Source of the DNA: Chamaelirium japonicum
Taxonomy: Eukaryota; Streptophyta; Magnoliopsida; Liliales; Melanthiaceae
DNA length: 64,000 bases
NCBI GenBank assembly: GCA_947650365.1
Contig: OX393549.1
Location: 27,805,209-27,869,208, forward strand
Reading direction: 5' to 3'
Part shown: positions 27,780 through 36,598 of the stretch, in pieces
How the letters are laid out: every line of letters starts with the position of its first letter
Position numbering within the stretch: position 1 is the stretch's first letter
Notes under the pieces: model-generated
What the model was told of the DNA's origin: nothing
Database searches by the model: none
The model's input: only the letters and a program-made list of their open reading frames with translations
Position numbers and translations under genes: made by a program

Positions 27780-30077
27780 CGTACGATCCATTCGAATTCA
27801 TTCGCACGATCCATTCTAATTCAATCATACCATCCATTCTAATTCATTCATACAATCCATTCTAATTCTTTCACACGATCCATTCTAATTCATTCGTAGG
27901 ATCCATTCTAATTCATTCGTACAATCTATTCTATTTCATTCGTACGATCCATTGTTACTCATTCGTATGATCCATTCTAATTCATTCGGACGAATGTATC
28001 CATTCTAATTTATTCATATGATCCATTCAAATTCATTCGTATGATCCATTCTAATTCATTCGTACTATCCATTCTAATTCATTCGTCCGATCCATTCTAG
28101 TTCATTCGCACGAATGTATCCATTCTAATTCATTCGTACGATCCATTCTAATTCATTCGTACGATCCATTCTAATTCATTCGTAAGATCCATTCATTCGT
28201 ACGATCCATTCTAATGGATACATTTGTGCGAATGAATCTAAATGGATTGTATGAATGAATTACAATGGATCGTACGAATGAATTAGAATGGATCGTACGA
28301 ATGAATTAGAATAGCTCATACGAATGAATTAGAATGAATCGTATGAAAGAATTAGAATGGTTACATTCGTGCGAATGAATTAGAATAGATCGTACGAATG
28401 AATTAGAATGGATCGTACGAATAAATTAGAATGGATCGTGGGAATGAATTAGAATGGATCGTACGAATGAATTAGAATGGATCCACCGAATGAGTTAGAA
28501 TGGATCAAACGAATGAATTAGAATGGATTATACGAATGAATTAGAATGGATTGTGCGAATGAATTAGAATGGATCGTATGAATGAATAAGAATGGATCGT
28601 ATGAATGAATTAGAATGATTAGAATGGATCGTATGAGTGAATTAGAAAGGATCATACGAATTAATTAGAATGGATCATACGAATGAATTAGAATGGATCG
28701 TACGAATGAATTAGAATGGATCGTACGAATGAATTAGAATGGATACATTCGTGCGAATGAATTAGAATGGATTATGCGAATGAATAAGAACAGATCGTGC
28801 GAATGAATTAGAATAGATCGTACGAATGAATTAGAATGGATCGTGCGAATGAATTAGAATGGATCGTACGAATGAATTAGAATGGATCGTGTGAAAGAAT
28901 TAGAATGGATCGTACGAATGAATTAGAATGGATCTTGCGAATGAATTAGAATGGATCGTACGAATAAATTAGAATGGATACATTCGTGTGAATGAATTAG
29001 AATGGATCGTATGAATGAATTAGAATGGATCGTACGAATGAATTAGAATAGATCGTACGAATGTATTAGAATGGATCGTACGAAGGAATTAGAATGGATC
29101 GTACGAATGAATTAGAATGGACATATTCGTGCAAATGAATTAGAATGGATCATATGAATGAATTAGAATGGATCGTACGAATGAATTAGAATGGATCGTA
29201 TGAATAAATTAGAACTGATCGTACGAATGAATTAGAATGGATCGTACGAATGAATTAGAATGGATACATTTGTACGAATGAATTAGAATGGACCGTACGA
29301 ATGAATTATAATGGATCATATGAATGAATTAGAATGGATACATTCGTGCGAATGAATTAGAATGGATCGTGCGAATCCATTAGACTGGATCGTGCGAATG
29401 AATAAGAATGGATCATACGAATGAATTAGAATGGATCGTACGAATTAATTAGAATGGATACATTCGTGCGAATGAATTAGAATGGATTGTATGAATGAAT
29501 TAGAATGGATCGTACGAATGAATTAGAATGGATCATACGAATTAATTAGAATGGATCATACGAATTAATTAGAATGGATCGTACGAATGAATTAGAATGG
29601 ATTGTATGAATGAACTAGAATGGATCGTACGAATGAACTAGAATGGATACATTCGTGCGAATGAATTAGAATGGATAGTACGAATGAATTAGAATGGATC
29701 GTACGATTCATTCTAATTCATTCGTACTATCCATTCTAATACATTCGTACGATTCATGCTAATTCATTCGCACGATCCATTCTAATTCATTCGTACGATC
29801 CATTCTTATTCATTCATATGATCCATTCTAATTCATTCATACGATCCATTCTAATTCATTTGTACGATCCATTCTAATTCATTCGCACGATCCATTCTAA
29901 TCCATTCTAATTCATTTGTACGATCCATTCTAATTCTTTCACACGATCCATTCTAATTCATTCTAATCCATTCTAATTCATTTGTACAATCTATTCTATT
30001 TCATTCGTACAAATGAACTAGAATGGATACATTCGTACGAATGAATTAGAATGGATCATACGAATTAATTAGAATGG
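27780..30077. repeat. Satellite sector next to the retrotransposon
   Basis: Blocks are R to about 28,214, F to 29,706, R to about 30,009, then a final F stub of about 68 bp ending at 30,077. The R block at 29,880-30,009 holds irregular short units in which the TCGTAC part is missing (for example CCATTCTAATCCATTCTAA near 29,895-29,915 and 29,952-29,980). These partial monomers cluster close to the retrotransposon junction. Confidence 0.8.
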
Positions 30078-30098
30078 GGCGGCACATCTGTTAAAAGA
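30076..30098 (+). other. Probable 25S rDNA scrap at the satellite/LTR junction
   Basis: The 23 bases beginning GGGGCGGCACATCTGTTAAA fit neither the satellite nor the 3' LTR. From memory they match the conserved plant 25S rRNA stretch that continues into ATAACGCAGG. The match stops at 30,098, and four more bases (ACTA) precede the LTR homology. The first two G's may equally belong to the satellite. Such filler is typical of end-joining repair with a templated insert. This identification rests on recalled rRNA sequence and needs an alignment. Confidence 0.65.
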
Positions 30099-30439
30099 AC
30101 TAGAAATCACTGGTGCACTTCACTTATGTGTGCCTAGCAAAGTCTCGTACACGAGGAACGGCCAACTAGTGACATAAGGGCGTTTTGGTCATACTATGCG
30201 CCACTATGCACTAAGGGGGCCGGCCCTGAGTGTTGAGAGACTGGTCAAGGCCGGCCCTATTAGTTTCAGGAGGTTGTTGCCTCCGATGAAAGGGTCGGTC
30301 AAGAGGCGCAGAAAACGGGCTGGTTTTGACCGTTTTCGAAAACAAGGAAAAGATAGAGATAAAAGAAGAGATATATAGGAAGAGGTTTGAATCAGTCAAT
30401 CCTATCCGCTAGGCTTATCCGTAAGGATAAGGTCGGCCC

Positions 30440-30446
30440 TATATAA
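30440..30446 (+). promoter_or_regulatory. Putative TATA box of the 5' LTR
   Basis: TATATAA in the context CCCTATATAAGGC, followed by a purine-rich stretch and a pyrimidine-rich tract at about 30,527-30,580, as in plant core promoters. Transcription would be expected to start roughly 30 bp downstream (inference). Because the promoter is retained, the truncated LTR might still be transcribed. Confidence 0.6.
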
Positions 30447-30517
30447 GGCATAGGGAGAGAGGGGGGGACGAAATTAATGAGCCATGCAAGCCCTAGGGCC
30501 GGCCCAAGCCATAGGGG

Positions 30518-30526
30518 AAACCCTAG
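30518..30526 (+). promoter_or_regulatory. AAACCCTAG (telo-box-like) motif in the LTR
   Basis: AAACCCTAG lies about 75 bp downstream of the TATA box, next to GGGCCGGCCC and a CT-rich leader. In plant genes telo-boxes with GGCCCA-type elements are common in promoters of translation-related genes. Here it is only motif evidence. The equivalent 3' LTR copy is at 38,241-38,249. Confidence 0.4.
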
Positions 30527-31207
30527 CCGCCCCCCTCTCCTCTCTTCGTATCTCCTCTCTCGTCTCTCTTTCCCTCGCTTGCGCCATTGGATGGCGACTC
30601 GTCTTCCTCACGTGGTGTTTCGTAGAAGGAGAAGGCTCATCATATGGAGGCACTCAGAGATCCATCGACGAGGTGCCGTGCATCGTGTGAGATCGGGTGA
30701 ACTAGAAGGTGTCTCCCGCAACCTTTTGCTGTCCAGAATCTGCACAGAAAATCAGCGTTGTTTCTGTTATTCCGGGAGCTACAGAAGTCCAAACGACTTG
30801 AAACTTGTTTCAAAAGTTGCGTCTCGAAGTTGGCTACCTACAGTCCAAATTTCAGCCCAATCAGAGTTTGGACCAGAAAGTTATGGCCGTCGCACCGAAG
30901 CTATGTCGAGCAGATCCGTAGCCCGTCTCCATCGACAAAGAAGAAATTTGTCGCGGTGAAAGATTCCGCACACAGGTATGATCTCTAACAAGTAGATCTA
31001 ACATAATTAGAACATGCATACATGCTAGATTGTTCTTTCACGTTAGATCGTCGTTAGGGGTTCGCGTAGTTGCCATGCTAGTTTCATACACGCATATGTA
31101 GATCGTTTCGATGAAAAATTTTGATATGTAACGCACACCGCTCACGGTCCTCGGACCTTCACTTTGCTTCCGCTGCGGGCCTCTGCCATGGATTTATTTC
31201 CAACAAT

Positions 31208-31219
31208 TGGTATCATAGC
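31208..31219 (+). other. Primer-binding site (initiator tRNA-Met type)
   Basis: TGGTATCATAGC begins two bases after the 5' LTR. It matches the usual plant copia PBS TGGTATCAGAGC, complementary to the 3' end of initiator tRNA-Met, except for one base (T at 31,216). It would prime minus-strand synthesis. Confidence 0.85.
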
Positions 31220-33081
31220 TGTCGCTAGTGGTGTGCGTTTCATGTTTTTTTCATGAAACCGTCATGTGCGCGCATGAATAGTATGTGCCGCCATCGGGGT
31301 TCTACGAGTAGATCATGCATAGTATATGTTTTGTGTGTTCTATGAATCGTTCTTGCAGGGCACCGCTTCTAAAATTATTCTGGATATGTGATTGCTTGCT
31401 ACCGGGGGTCGGACCCCGTGTTAGCGATTTTGTCTGGATGTTTTTTCTTCTGTGTGTGGATAGATTTTAGAGCCATAGTCGGGCAAGAGGTGAAGATTTA
31501 CCACCCTTGATTCCCAGGCTTTTGCTAGGTTTGTTTTCCTTTTCTTTCTAGGAAATTGTGTACGAGCGAGCACTTGCTCGAAGCGTACTAGATCTTTTTC
31601 GGTTACAGATTGAAGAGGAGGACTTGCCGTGGAGATCCACCACCGGAAAGATGAGCGAAACCTTGGAGGACGATGGCGATCTGGCGAAGCGTACACGATG
31701 ACGGCAAAGGGCAAAAGCGTCAGGAGATCGTATACAGAGGCTTGCACCGGATCGAGGAGCCTTGCGAAGGAGACAGAGAGCTTGCGCTGTGCCAGTCAGG
31801 TTCAGGGGTCGGACCCTGAACTTGATTCAGTTGTGTGCTTGTTTCTTTCAGTAGTTCTTTATATTTCTGTAGAGAACCCCGATGCGATAATTTAATTATC
31901 TGTATTAGAGGGATGCCCTTTCCCCTCGGGTCCTAGCGACCTTATTAGGATAGGATTCCACTAATGACGCCTATTATTTAATTGACCCTTGATGATAGCA
32001 TGAATTCCTCATATTTGGTTATGCCCCCATTAGGTCAACATCCGATTAGTCGGGTGTGCCTATTTGGCAAGCATCGAAACCTAGAATGAGTTGGAATTCT
32101 ACTATGACATCATTCGTCAAATTTATAAGCGAGGCGCCATGGTAGTGGAAAACCTTTCCTGTCAGTCTGACCTTAGGCTAGGCTCCAGGGCATTAGCGTA
32201 ATAGCTAAGTTTGCAAAGCATCGATGTTCTTGGGATATGTAATGTGACCCTTGAGTGGAGAAATCCACTCGAGGCAGGGACTATGATATTCCGAGATCGA
32301 TTAATGCTTCGCAAAAGGCTTGAAACGCTAGTGGGAGCACGATATGACCAGGGTCTAGTGTATAGGTTGTCGTGACCTTAGTGTACACTCATACTTGCAT
32401 TAAATAACCCTCAAATTTAATAAGGGATGCAAGAGAGGACTTTTAGAGATCCCCTGGCCTCCACGGCCAATCACTTCGTGCTCGGGTGGGAGGGCATAAC
32501 TCAACAACCCCCTCGGGTGAGAGCTGTGTTTTTTCCATGCCAAGCTACTTAGTGATCTCCCTCGGGATATGGCGGTTACGGCGCCAAGGGTTCAGGCTTT
32601 TACTCACCCTCGTGGAGGCCGTTAGAACTTCCGTTCCGTAATTGCCTAGGCTCGTGGTTAAGCATCCGAAGTACACGTGAGGTATTCGTTGCGAAGACAA
32701 TGGTGATCACGTGGTACTGGCCAAAAGATAACCATGGTTCATCAAAGCCCTTAGTTGGCAGATTTGGATAGGGTCAAGGGAAAGACCCGTGTAAGCGGAT
32801 GACCTGCACACTGGCCCCTCGGACAGGTGCAGCCTATTCCGAGATCTTACATACATGGTTAATTAATCCATAGAGGCGTCTTCGCTGTGAGGGTAGCGCT
32901 GACATTTGGATATAATTAGCTTGTTTTCAAAAATCCATAAAATAAGTTTTTTTTGCATTCGTTTTCATTCAACCATATAGTTCCACTATTCGCTATCCCA
33001 TAAGAGAACCAGTTATCGGGTCTCTAACTACGTAGAGCAAAAGCGCTATCTTTAGTTTATGCTTATGGTAGTAAACGTACA
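31220..33081 (+). other. Long leader of the retrotransposon, no gene recognised
   Basis: About 1.86 kb lies between the PBS and the first gag-like codons. All frames are short and I recognise no domain. Two related palindromic motifs occur: GGGGTCGGACCCC at 31,405-31,417 and TTCAGGGGTCGGACCCTGAA at 31,801-31,820. Leaders of 1 kb or more are known in large plant copia elements. A captured host fragment cannot be excluded. Confidence 0.6.
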
Positions 33082-33566
33082 ATGGCTAGCAATCTAAATA
33101 TCCCTGTACTAGACCTAACGGGTCCAGATATCACTAGGCCACTAACTAGGGCATATGATGACTAGCGAGAGTCTGAGGAGATATGCAAGTTCTGTGTCAT
33201 AGCAGACTTGTAGACAACTCCTTAGAAGCAAGTCAGAGATATGCCGGGTCTTCTCAAAATAAGTTTTACTTGCATAAGATGTCTGCTAGGCGAAGTCCGT
33301 AGACTCATCGCTTATCCACCAAGATACTTATCGGTACCGAGATGTCAGTGGGTATGCTTGTTCGGGAACACATCTTTGAGTTCCAGAACGAACTAGATTC
33401 CCAAGACATGGTACCAGATAACGAGGTGGTGGAAGACGTCTGTCTTGCATCCTTGTCTGGAACCTTCGAAGGCGTTATCAGAGACTTTAGCTTTAACAAG
33501 TTAGAGATGATAAACGCAGAACTTCTAAGGAGATTTCCAATAGACATACGATGGGATCAAGATTAA
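33082..33566 (+). pseudogene. gag: gag remnant (copia-type capsid region)
   Basis: An ATG at 33,082 opens 27 codons (MASNLNIPVLDLTG...) that end at TAG 33,163-33,165. A different frame at 33,342-33,563 (74 codons) carries VREHIFEFQNELDS, LSGTFEGVIRDF and FNKLEMINAELLRRF. These resemble the conserved gag pattern of plant copia elements (VREHV..., LP.SF..., .NKLE.TL.ELL). The pieces lie in different frames with stops between them, so at least one frameshift and several nonsense changes have accumulated. No CCHC zinc knuckle was found downstream. Gag would form the virus-like particle shell; this copy cannot. Confidence 0.7.
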
Positions 33567-33699
33567 AGGCAAAGCCTTTAGTGCTTAACCTAGGTCTTCT
33601 TTAGAAGAACCTAAAGGAGTAACTTATCAGAGATCGAAAACTATTCTAGTGCAGAAACTAGTGTGGACTCCTAAGTATGGTAACGCTAAGGACGGAAGT

Positions 33700-33842
33700 G
33701 TTTCCGCTTTGGCGTGTGTAGGGGGTATTTAAAGATTGAGTATGGTCTCAGGGTATTAGAAGTTGAGTCACCATCTAGTAGTAGTTCTTATGCTTCTTGG
33801 AATGTAGACTTCGGGTCTACAGAGATTCAAGGAAAGCAGAAG
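33700..33842 (+). pseudogene. Possible protease remnant
   Basis: One frame reads ...LEVESPSSSSSYASWNVDFGSTEIQG. Its SW..DFGS at about 33,795-33,818 resembles the SWILDTGS active-site strand of copia aspartic protease, with the middle T of DTG changed to F. Location between gag and integrase fits. The evidence is a short motif only. The next about 450 bp (33,843-34,300) hold stop-ridden sequence with no recognisable domain, where the integrase zinc finger should be. Confidence 0.4.
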
Positions 33843-34300
33843 TCTACTTTATAGTGAAGTAGTCCTAACATAGGTACTGATGTCATAAGCCGCTGCGGAA
33901 GCTGTTAGATATGATTGTCTTAGTTTTTTCGAAACACAGATTTTGATCTTTAGAGATTTCATTCTGTTTCCTCTACTGTAAATGAAGTTTTTAGTTTTAG
34001 ACAGCACCGTGAGTGTGTATCTTAAACTGAATAGATAGCTTCATAGTTAGAGGAATAGATCAGAAAAATCTCTTTATATTTAATCCTAATTCGGAAATAG
34101 ATTTCATGACAGCTGCAGCGTCTAATTGAAATTCATCTAAATCCTTTAGAGAAGCTATCCCATTTGTGACCCCTCTGATTTAGATATTCTTCCTCAGATA
34201 AATTCAGAGGTAAAAGAAGGCCGAGTTTCTGTTCACAGAATCATCGAAGATCCTTCTAACCTATGAGTGTAATCTGGAAGGCAGAACAACTAAAAGGGCC

Positions 34301-34655
34301 ATGAAGGTATGGGAGTTAGTTAATTTTGACGTCTATGGTTCCAAGAGCGTCCAGACGATAGGAGTCTCTTCGACTTATCGAGGAAACAAGAACCTATCGG
34401 ATGGGTTCCATAGGATCCTGATGGAGCATGGGATTAGCTCCCAGTTAAATGCTCCAAGGATGACACGTCAGAATAAAGTCTCCGAGAGAAGGAATCGGAC
34501 CCTGTTTGACATGATCCGTAGTATGATGAATATTGCCAAATGTACTACCCACCCTTTGATGGGGTTGTACCTTAAAACAGTAGCTTATATCTGAAACTTT
34601 CTCACATCTAGATCAGTGCCTCAGACCTATAAAGAGCTATGGTCTAAGCGAAAGC
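34301..34655 (+). pseudogene. Integrase core remnant
   Basis: The frame 34,301-34,591 encodes 97 residues: near residue 30 NLSDGFHRILMEHGISSQLNAP, then QNKVSERRNRTLFDMIRSMM, then LKTAVAYI-like LKTVAYI. This matches the C-terminal half of the copia integrase catalytic core; the glutamate of SERRNRT, usually the third catalytic acid, is kept. The region holding the first two acidic residues is not recognisable. A TGA at 34,592 interrupts the match, which continues in the same direction as LTSRSVPQTYKELW (about 34,600-34,640). Integrase inserts the cDNA into the host genome; this fragment cannot function. Confidence 0.88.
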
Positions 34656-34989
34656 TGACACTATAGAGTCTTGAGATGTAGGGTTGTCCTGCACTTGTGC
34701 AAAAGGACAAGAGGGATAAGATGGAGATGTAGTTTCAGGTATATCTGTTTATAGGTTACCCTTAGGAGGCATAAGGTGGACTGTTTTATGATCTTAAGGT
34801 TTGGAAGGTAATCGTTTCTACGAATACCATCTATCTAGACCAGGATTATATTATAGACCATAAGTTTACCGGTAAGGTAGTTCTGGGTGAACTACTGGGT
34901 ACTGGTAGAGAGTGCGCATCTGAAAACGTAGTGGGAGTAGATGATACAAAAACTAGTATACCAGACACTGTAGAAACAATTCACCTTTA
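34656..34989 (+). pseudogene. Integrase C-terminal region, degenerate
   Basis: Fragments such as GCPALVQKDK (about 34,682-34,711), a GYP-like stretch near 34,755 and IYLDQDYI (about 34,831-34,854) follow the pattern GCPAYVK...DK...FVGYP...G..F...V.V.RN..F that follows the catalytic core in copia integrases. Several stops break it. Confidence 0.65.
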
Positions 34990-35253
34990 TACCACCACAA
35001 CTTCGTCGTTGTGGGACCATCAGAGCTCCTGAAAGATACTATAGAGAAACTTCGATAGTTAATCCAGAGTTTCAGGAGGATGATCCTTAGAGCTACGAAG
35101 AAGTACTGGGAGCTTCCTTTGTACCACTACCACCTCGTCGTTGTGGGACCATCAGAGCTCCTGAGAGATACTATGGAGAAACTTCGATAGTTAATCCAGA
35201 GTTTCAGGAGGATGATCCCTAGAGCTACGAAGAAGTAGTGGGAGCTTCCGACA
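34990..35253 (+). repeat. 132-bp tandem duplication in the polyprotein linker
   Basis: Two adjacent copies (about 34,990-35,121 and 35,122-35,253) have TCGTCGTTGTGGG starting at 35,003 and 35,135. They differ at a handful of bases (for example GAAAGATACTATAGAG against GAGAGATACTATGGAG). One frame reads RRCGTIRAPERYYG, the basic linker typically found between integrase and reverse transcriptase in copia (RRSGR..R.PERY). The duplication lengthens this linker. The high similarity shows it arose recently relative to the decay of the gene. Confidence 0.8.
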
Positions 35254-35978
35254 GCTCTGACTGACAAAAGACCATGGAGGCAAATTTGCAACAATGTCCC
35301 TTGGAACAGTCTTGACACTTATAGCACTATCACCCTTCAGGGTGTAGAAGGTGTATAAGAAGAGCACCCGATTAAGACTTAAGTAGCTAGATTAGTTACC
35401 AAAGGAGAAGGGATTGACTATGTCAAAACCATCTCACTGGTAGCTATGCCTAAGTCTATTTCGGATCCTCTTAATCCATCACAGCCCATTATAGTTGGGA
35501 GATCTGGTTGATGGATGTCAAGACAGTTATTCCCTAACGGGAATTTGAAAAGGACATATGGATGATGTAGCCTCAGGCTTTGTATCAGTAGGTTAGGAAG
35601 ATATGGAATGCAAGTTACAACGGTCCATTTATGGACTGATGCAAGCATCCAGGATGGAATGTCTACTTTGATCAAGGGAATCCGCTTACACGGATTTGAT
35701 CAGAATGAGGATAAACCAAATTGGTACAAGAAAGATGAAATAGCTACAATGGTGTATTTAGTACTTTACATTAACAATATTCTACTGATTGAAAAAGAAG
35801 TAAGAATATTGTTTACGGTAAAGGTTTGTAGTCATCATAATTCGATGTGAAAGACCCTAGTGAGGCGAGTTATGCTCTGGGAATCAAGGTAACTCGAGAT
35901 AACCAGAGCAAGGTTCTCTTGCTGTCACAGGCTACGCATGAAGATAAGATTCTAGCCAGATTCGTTTTACGAGGCTAG
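35200..35978 (+). pseudogene. Reverse transcriptase remnant
   Basis: Matches to copia RT are spread over several frames. ARLVTKGEGIDY and SLVAMPKSI (about 35,388-35,464) correspond to KARLVAKGF...GIDY...FSPVA. WMSRQLFPNGNLK resembles the MDVKTAFLNGNL strand in a shifted frame (about 35,510-35,550). GIRLHGFDQNEDKPNWYKK and VYLVLYINNILLI lie in 35,608-35,850. FDVKDPSEASYALGIKVTRD to SQATHEDKILARF lies in a third frame (35,841-35,963). The catalytic YVDD box reads YINN here, so both aspartates of the motif are lost. At least three frame changes and multiple stops are present. The enzyme would copy element RNA to DNA; this copy is dead. Confidence 0.9.
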
Positions 35979-36588
35979 ATATCTATTGCGCAGCAGGAAT
36001 GATGGGTCGATTTCAGTTGAACCCGGGTCCAGATCTCTGGACCGATATGAAGGGTATACTCAGAAATCCTCATTAAGTAAGGATTGTGAGTTAGTTTGCA
36101 CTTCACAGATCCTGATATCGATTGGACACACAGGATCTGACTTTGGTGTTAGATGTGCGTTCCAGAAAATCAATTTCAGGGATTATTTTTATCTTGGGAT
36201 TAGAAGCGGTAATTGATAGAGTGTGAAACAAGTGCATCATAGACTCTACCACAGAGGCTTAGCACGTTGTTGCGTGCGAAGTAGTATATCAGGTGGTAAG
36301 GCTTAGGAAGTTCTTAGAGAACTTGGGACACGTACCAGAGGCTCAGTTATCTGTTATTACAACAGAAGAGCGGTAAGCAAGGTCCAAGGAGACTAGGCAC
36401 CGCCGTGAGGGGAAACCCATCAAGTACAAACTCCACTTGATCTGACAGTTATAGGAGGAAATGCAAGTAGCGGTACTGAGGTGGAATCTACAGACAATGT
36501 TGCCAATTCCTTTAAGGAATTCCTGCAAAAGCTTTTGGGCAGCATGTAGAAGCTACAGAGCTCAACACCGTTATTCCTCGTTAGACCT
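35979..36588 (+). pseudogene. RNase H and polyprotein C-terminus remnant
   Basis: NPGPDLWTDMKGILR (about 36,018-36,062) matches the N.GP.HW.A.K.ILRYL region. RKSISGIIFILG (about 36,155-36,192), IDSTTEA and HVVACEV (about 36,239-36,280) match RKSTSG.VF.LGG and ADSTTEAEYVA of copia RNase H. LRKFLENLG follows (about 36,302-36,328). KPIKYKLHLI (about 36,415-36,444) corresponds to KHIERKYHLIRE. Stops occur at several points, one replacing the E-Y of TEAEY. The match ends close to the purine tract, as expected for the end of pol. Confidence 0.88.
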
Positions 36589-36598
36589 AGTGGGAGAT
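36589..36598 (+). other. Polypurine tract
   Basis: AGTGGGAGAT lies directly before TGTTAGAATTGG. AAGTGGGAGA(T/C) followed by TGTT is the standard plant copia plus-strand primer and LTR start, which fixes the 3' LTR boundary at 36,599. Confidence 0.85.

Larger units (their letters stand above)
1..30077. repeat. Satellite array, left arm (23-bp monomer, mixed orientation)
   Basis: Essentially all of this stretch is a tandem repeat with a 23-bp unit whose core reads AATTAGAATGGATCGTACG; a canonical copy lies at 8171-8193. A 28-bp variant carries an extra ACATT after GGAT (example 11406-11433) and recurs every few monomers. Monomers occur in both orientations, with about 36 switches in this arm by hand count. 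Each canonical monomer holds the strand-symmetric palindrome TCGTACGA and two CpG sites, and these CpGs are the commonest variable positions. TGA, TAG and TAA triplets in the unit, plus a length not divisible by three, explain the lack of reading frames. I found no unrelated insert longer than a few bases before 30,076. I do not recognise the satellite family by name. A pericentromeric, subtelomeric or knob location is possible but cannot be decided here. Confidence 0.97.
30103..31205 (+). repeat. 5' LTR remnant (missing its first about 1.2 kb)
   Basis: This aligns without net gaps to 37,826-38,928 (constant offset 7723) with about 12 mismatches by hand count, 10 transitions and 2 transversions. 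It ends ...TTTCCAACA directly before the PBS. The LTR-start sequence TGTTAGAATTGG found at 36,599 is absent here, so the piece equivalent to 36,599-37,825 has been lost. The remnant retains the TATA box, four GGCC-type motifs, an AAACCCTAG box and a CT-rich tract. An alternative reading is that the true LTR is only 1103 bp and starts at TGAAATCACT, but the PPT position argues against it. Confidence 0.88.

Noticed and set aside
1-30077. CRISPR-like array of 23-bp repeats.
   Set aside because: Repeats are contiguous with no unique spacers, there are no cas genes, and the surroundings are a plant retrotransposon.
30211-30399. Antisense frames in both LTR copies (also 37,934-38,122).
   Set aside because: Shadow of the LTR sequence on the opposite strand, with no domain and no promoter context.
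30477-30959. A 160-codon open frame in the LTR, present again at 38,200-38,682.
   Set aside because: It is duplicated only because both lie in the LTR. It crosses the promoter/leader region, is arginine-rich and low in complexity, and resembles no family I know. Its conservation reflects LTR identity, not selection.
30971-31357. Possible intron (AG/GTATG near 30,975, TTGCAG near 31,357).
   Set aside because: The donor lies in the LTR and the acceptor in the leader. Single consensus-like sites are common by chance and no coding frame is joined.
31421-31895. Opposing open frames of 108 and 88 codons in the leader.
   Set aside because: They overlap on opposite strands and carry no recognisable motif; position in the leader makes coding unlikely.
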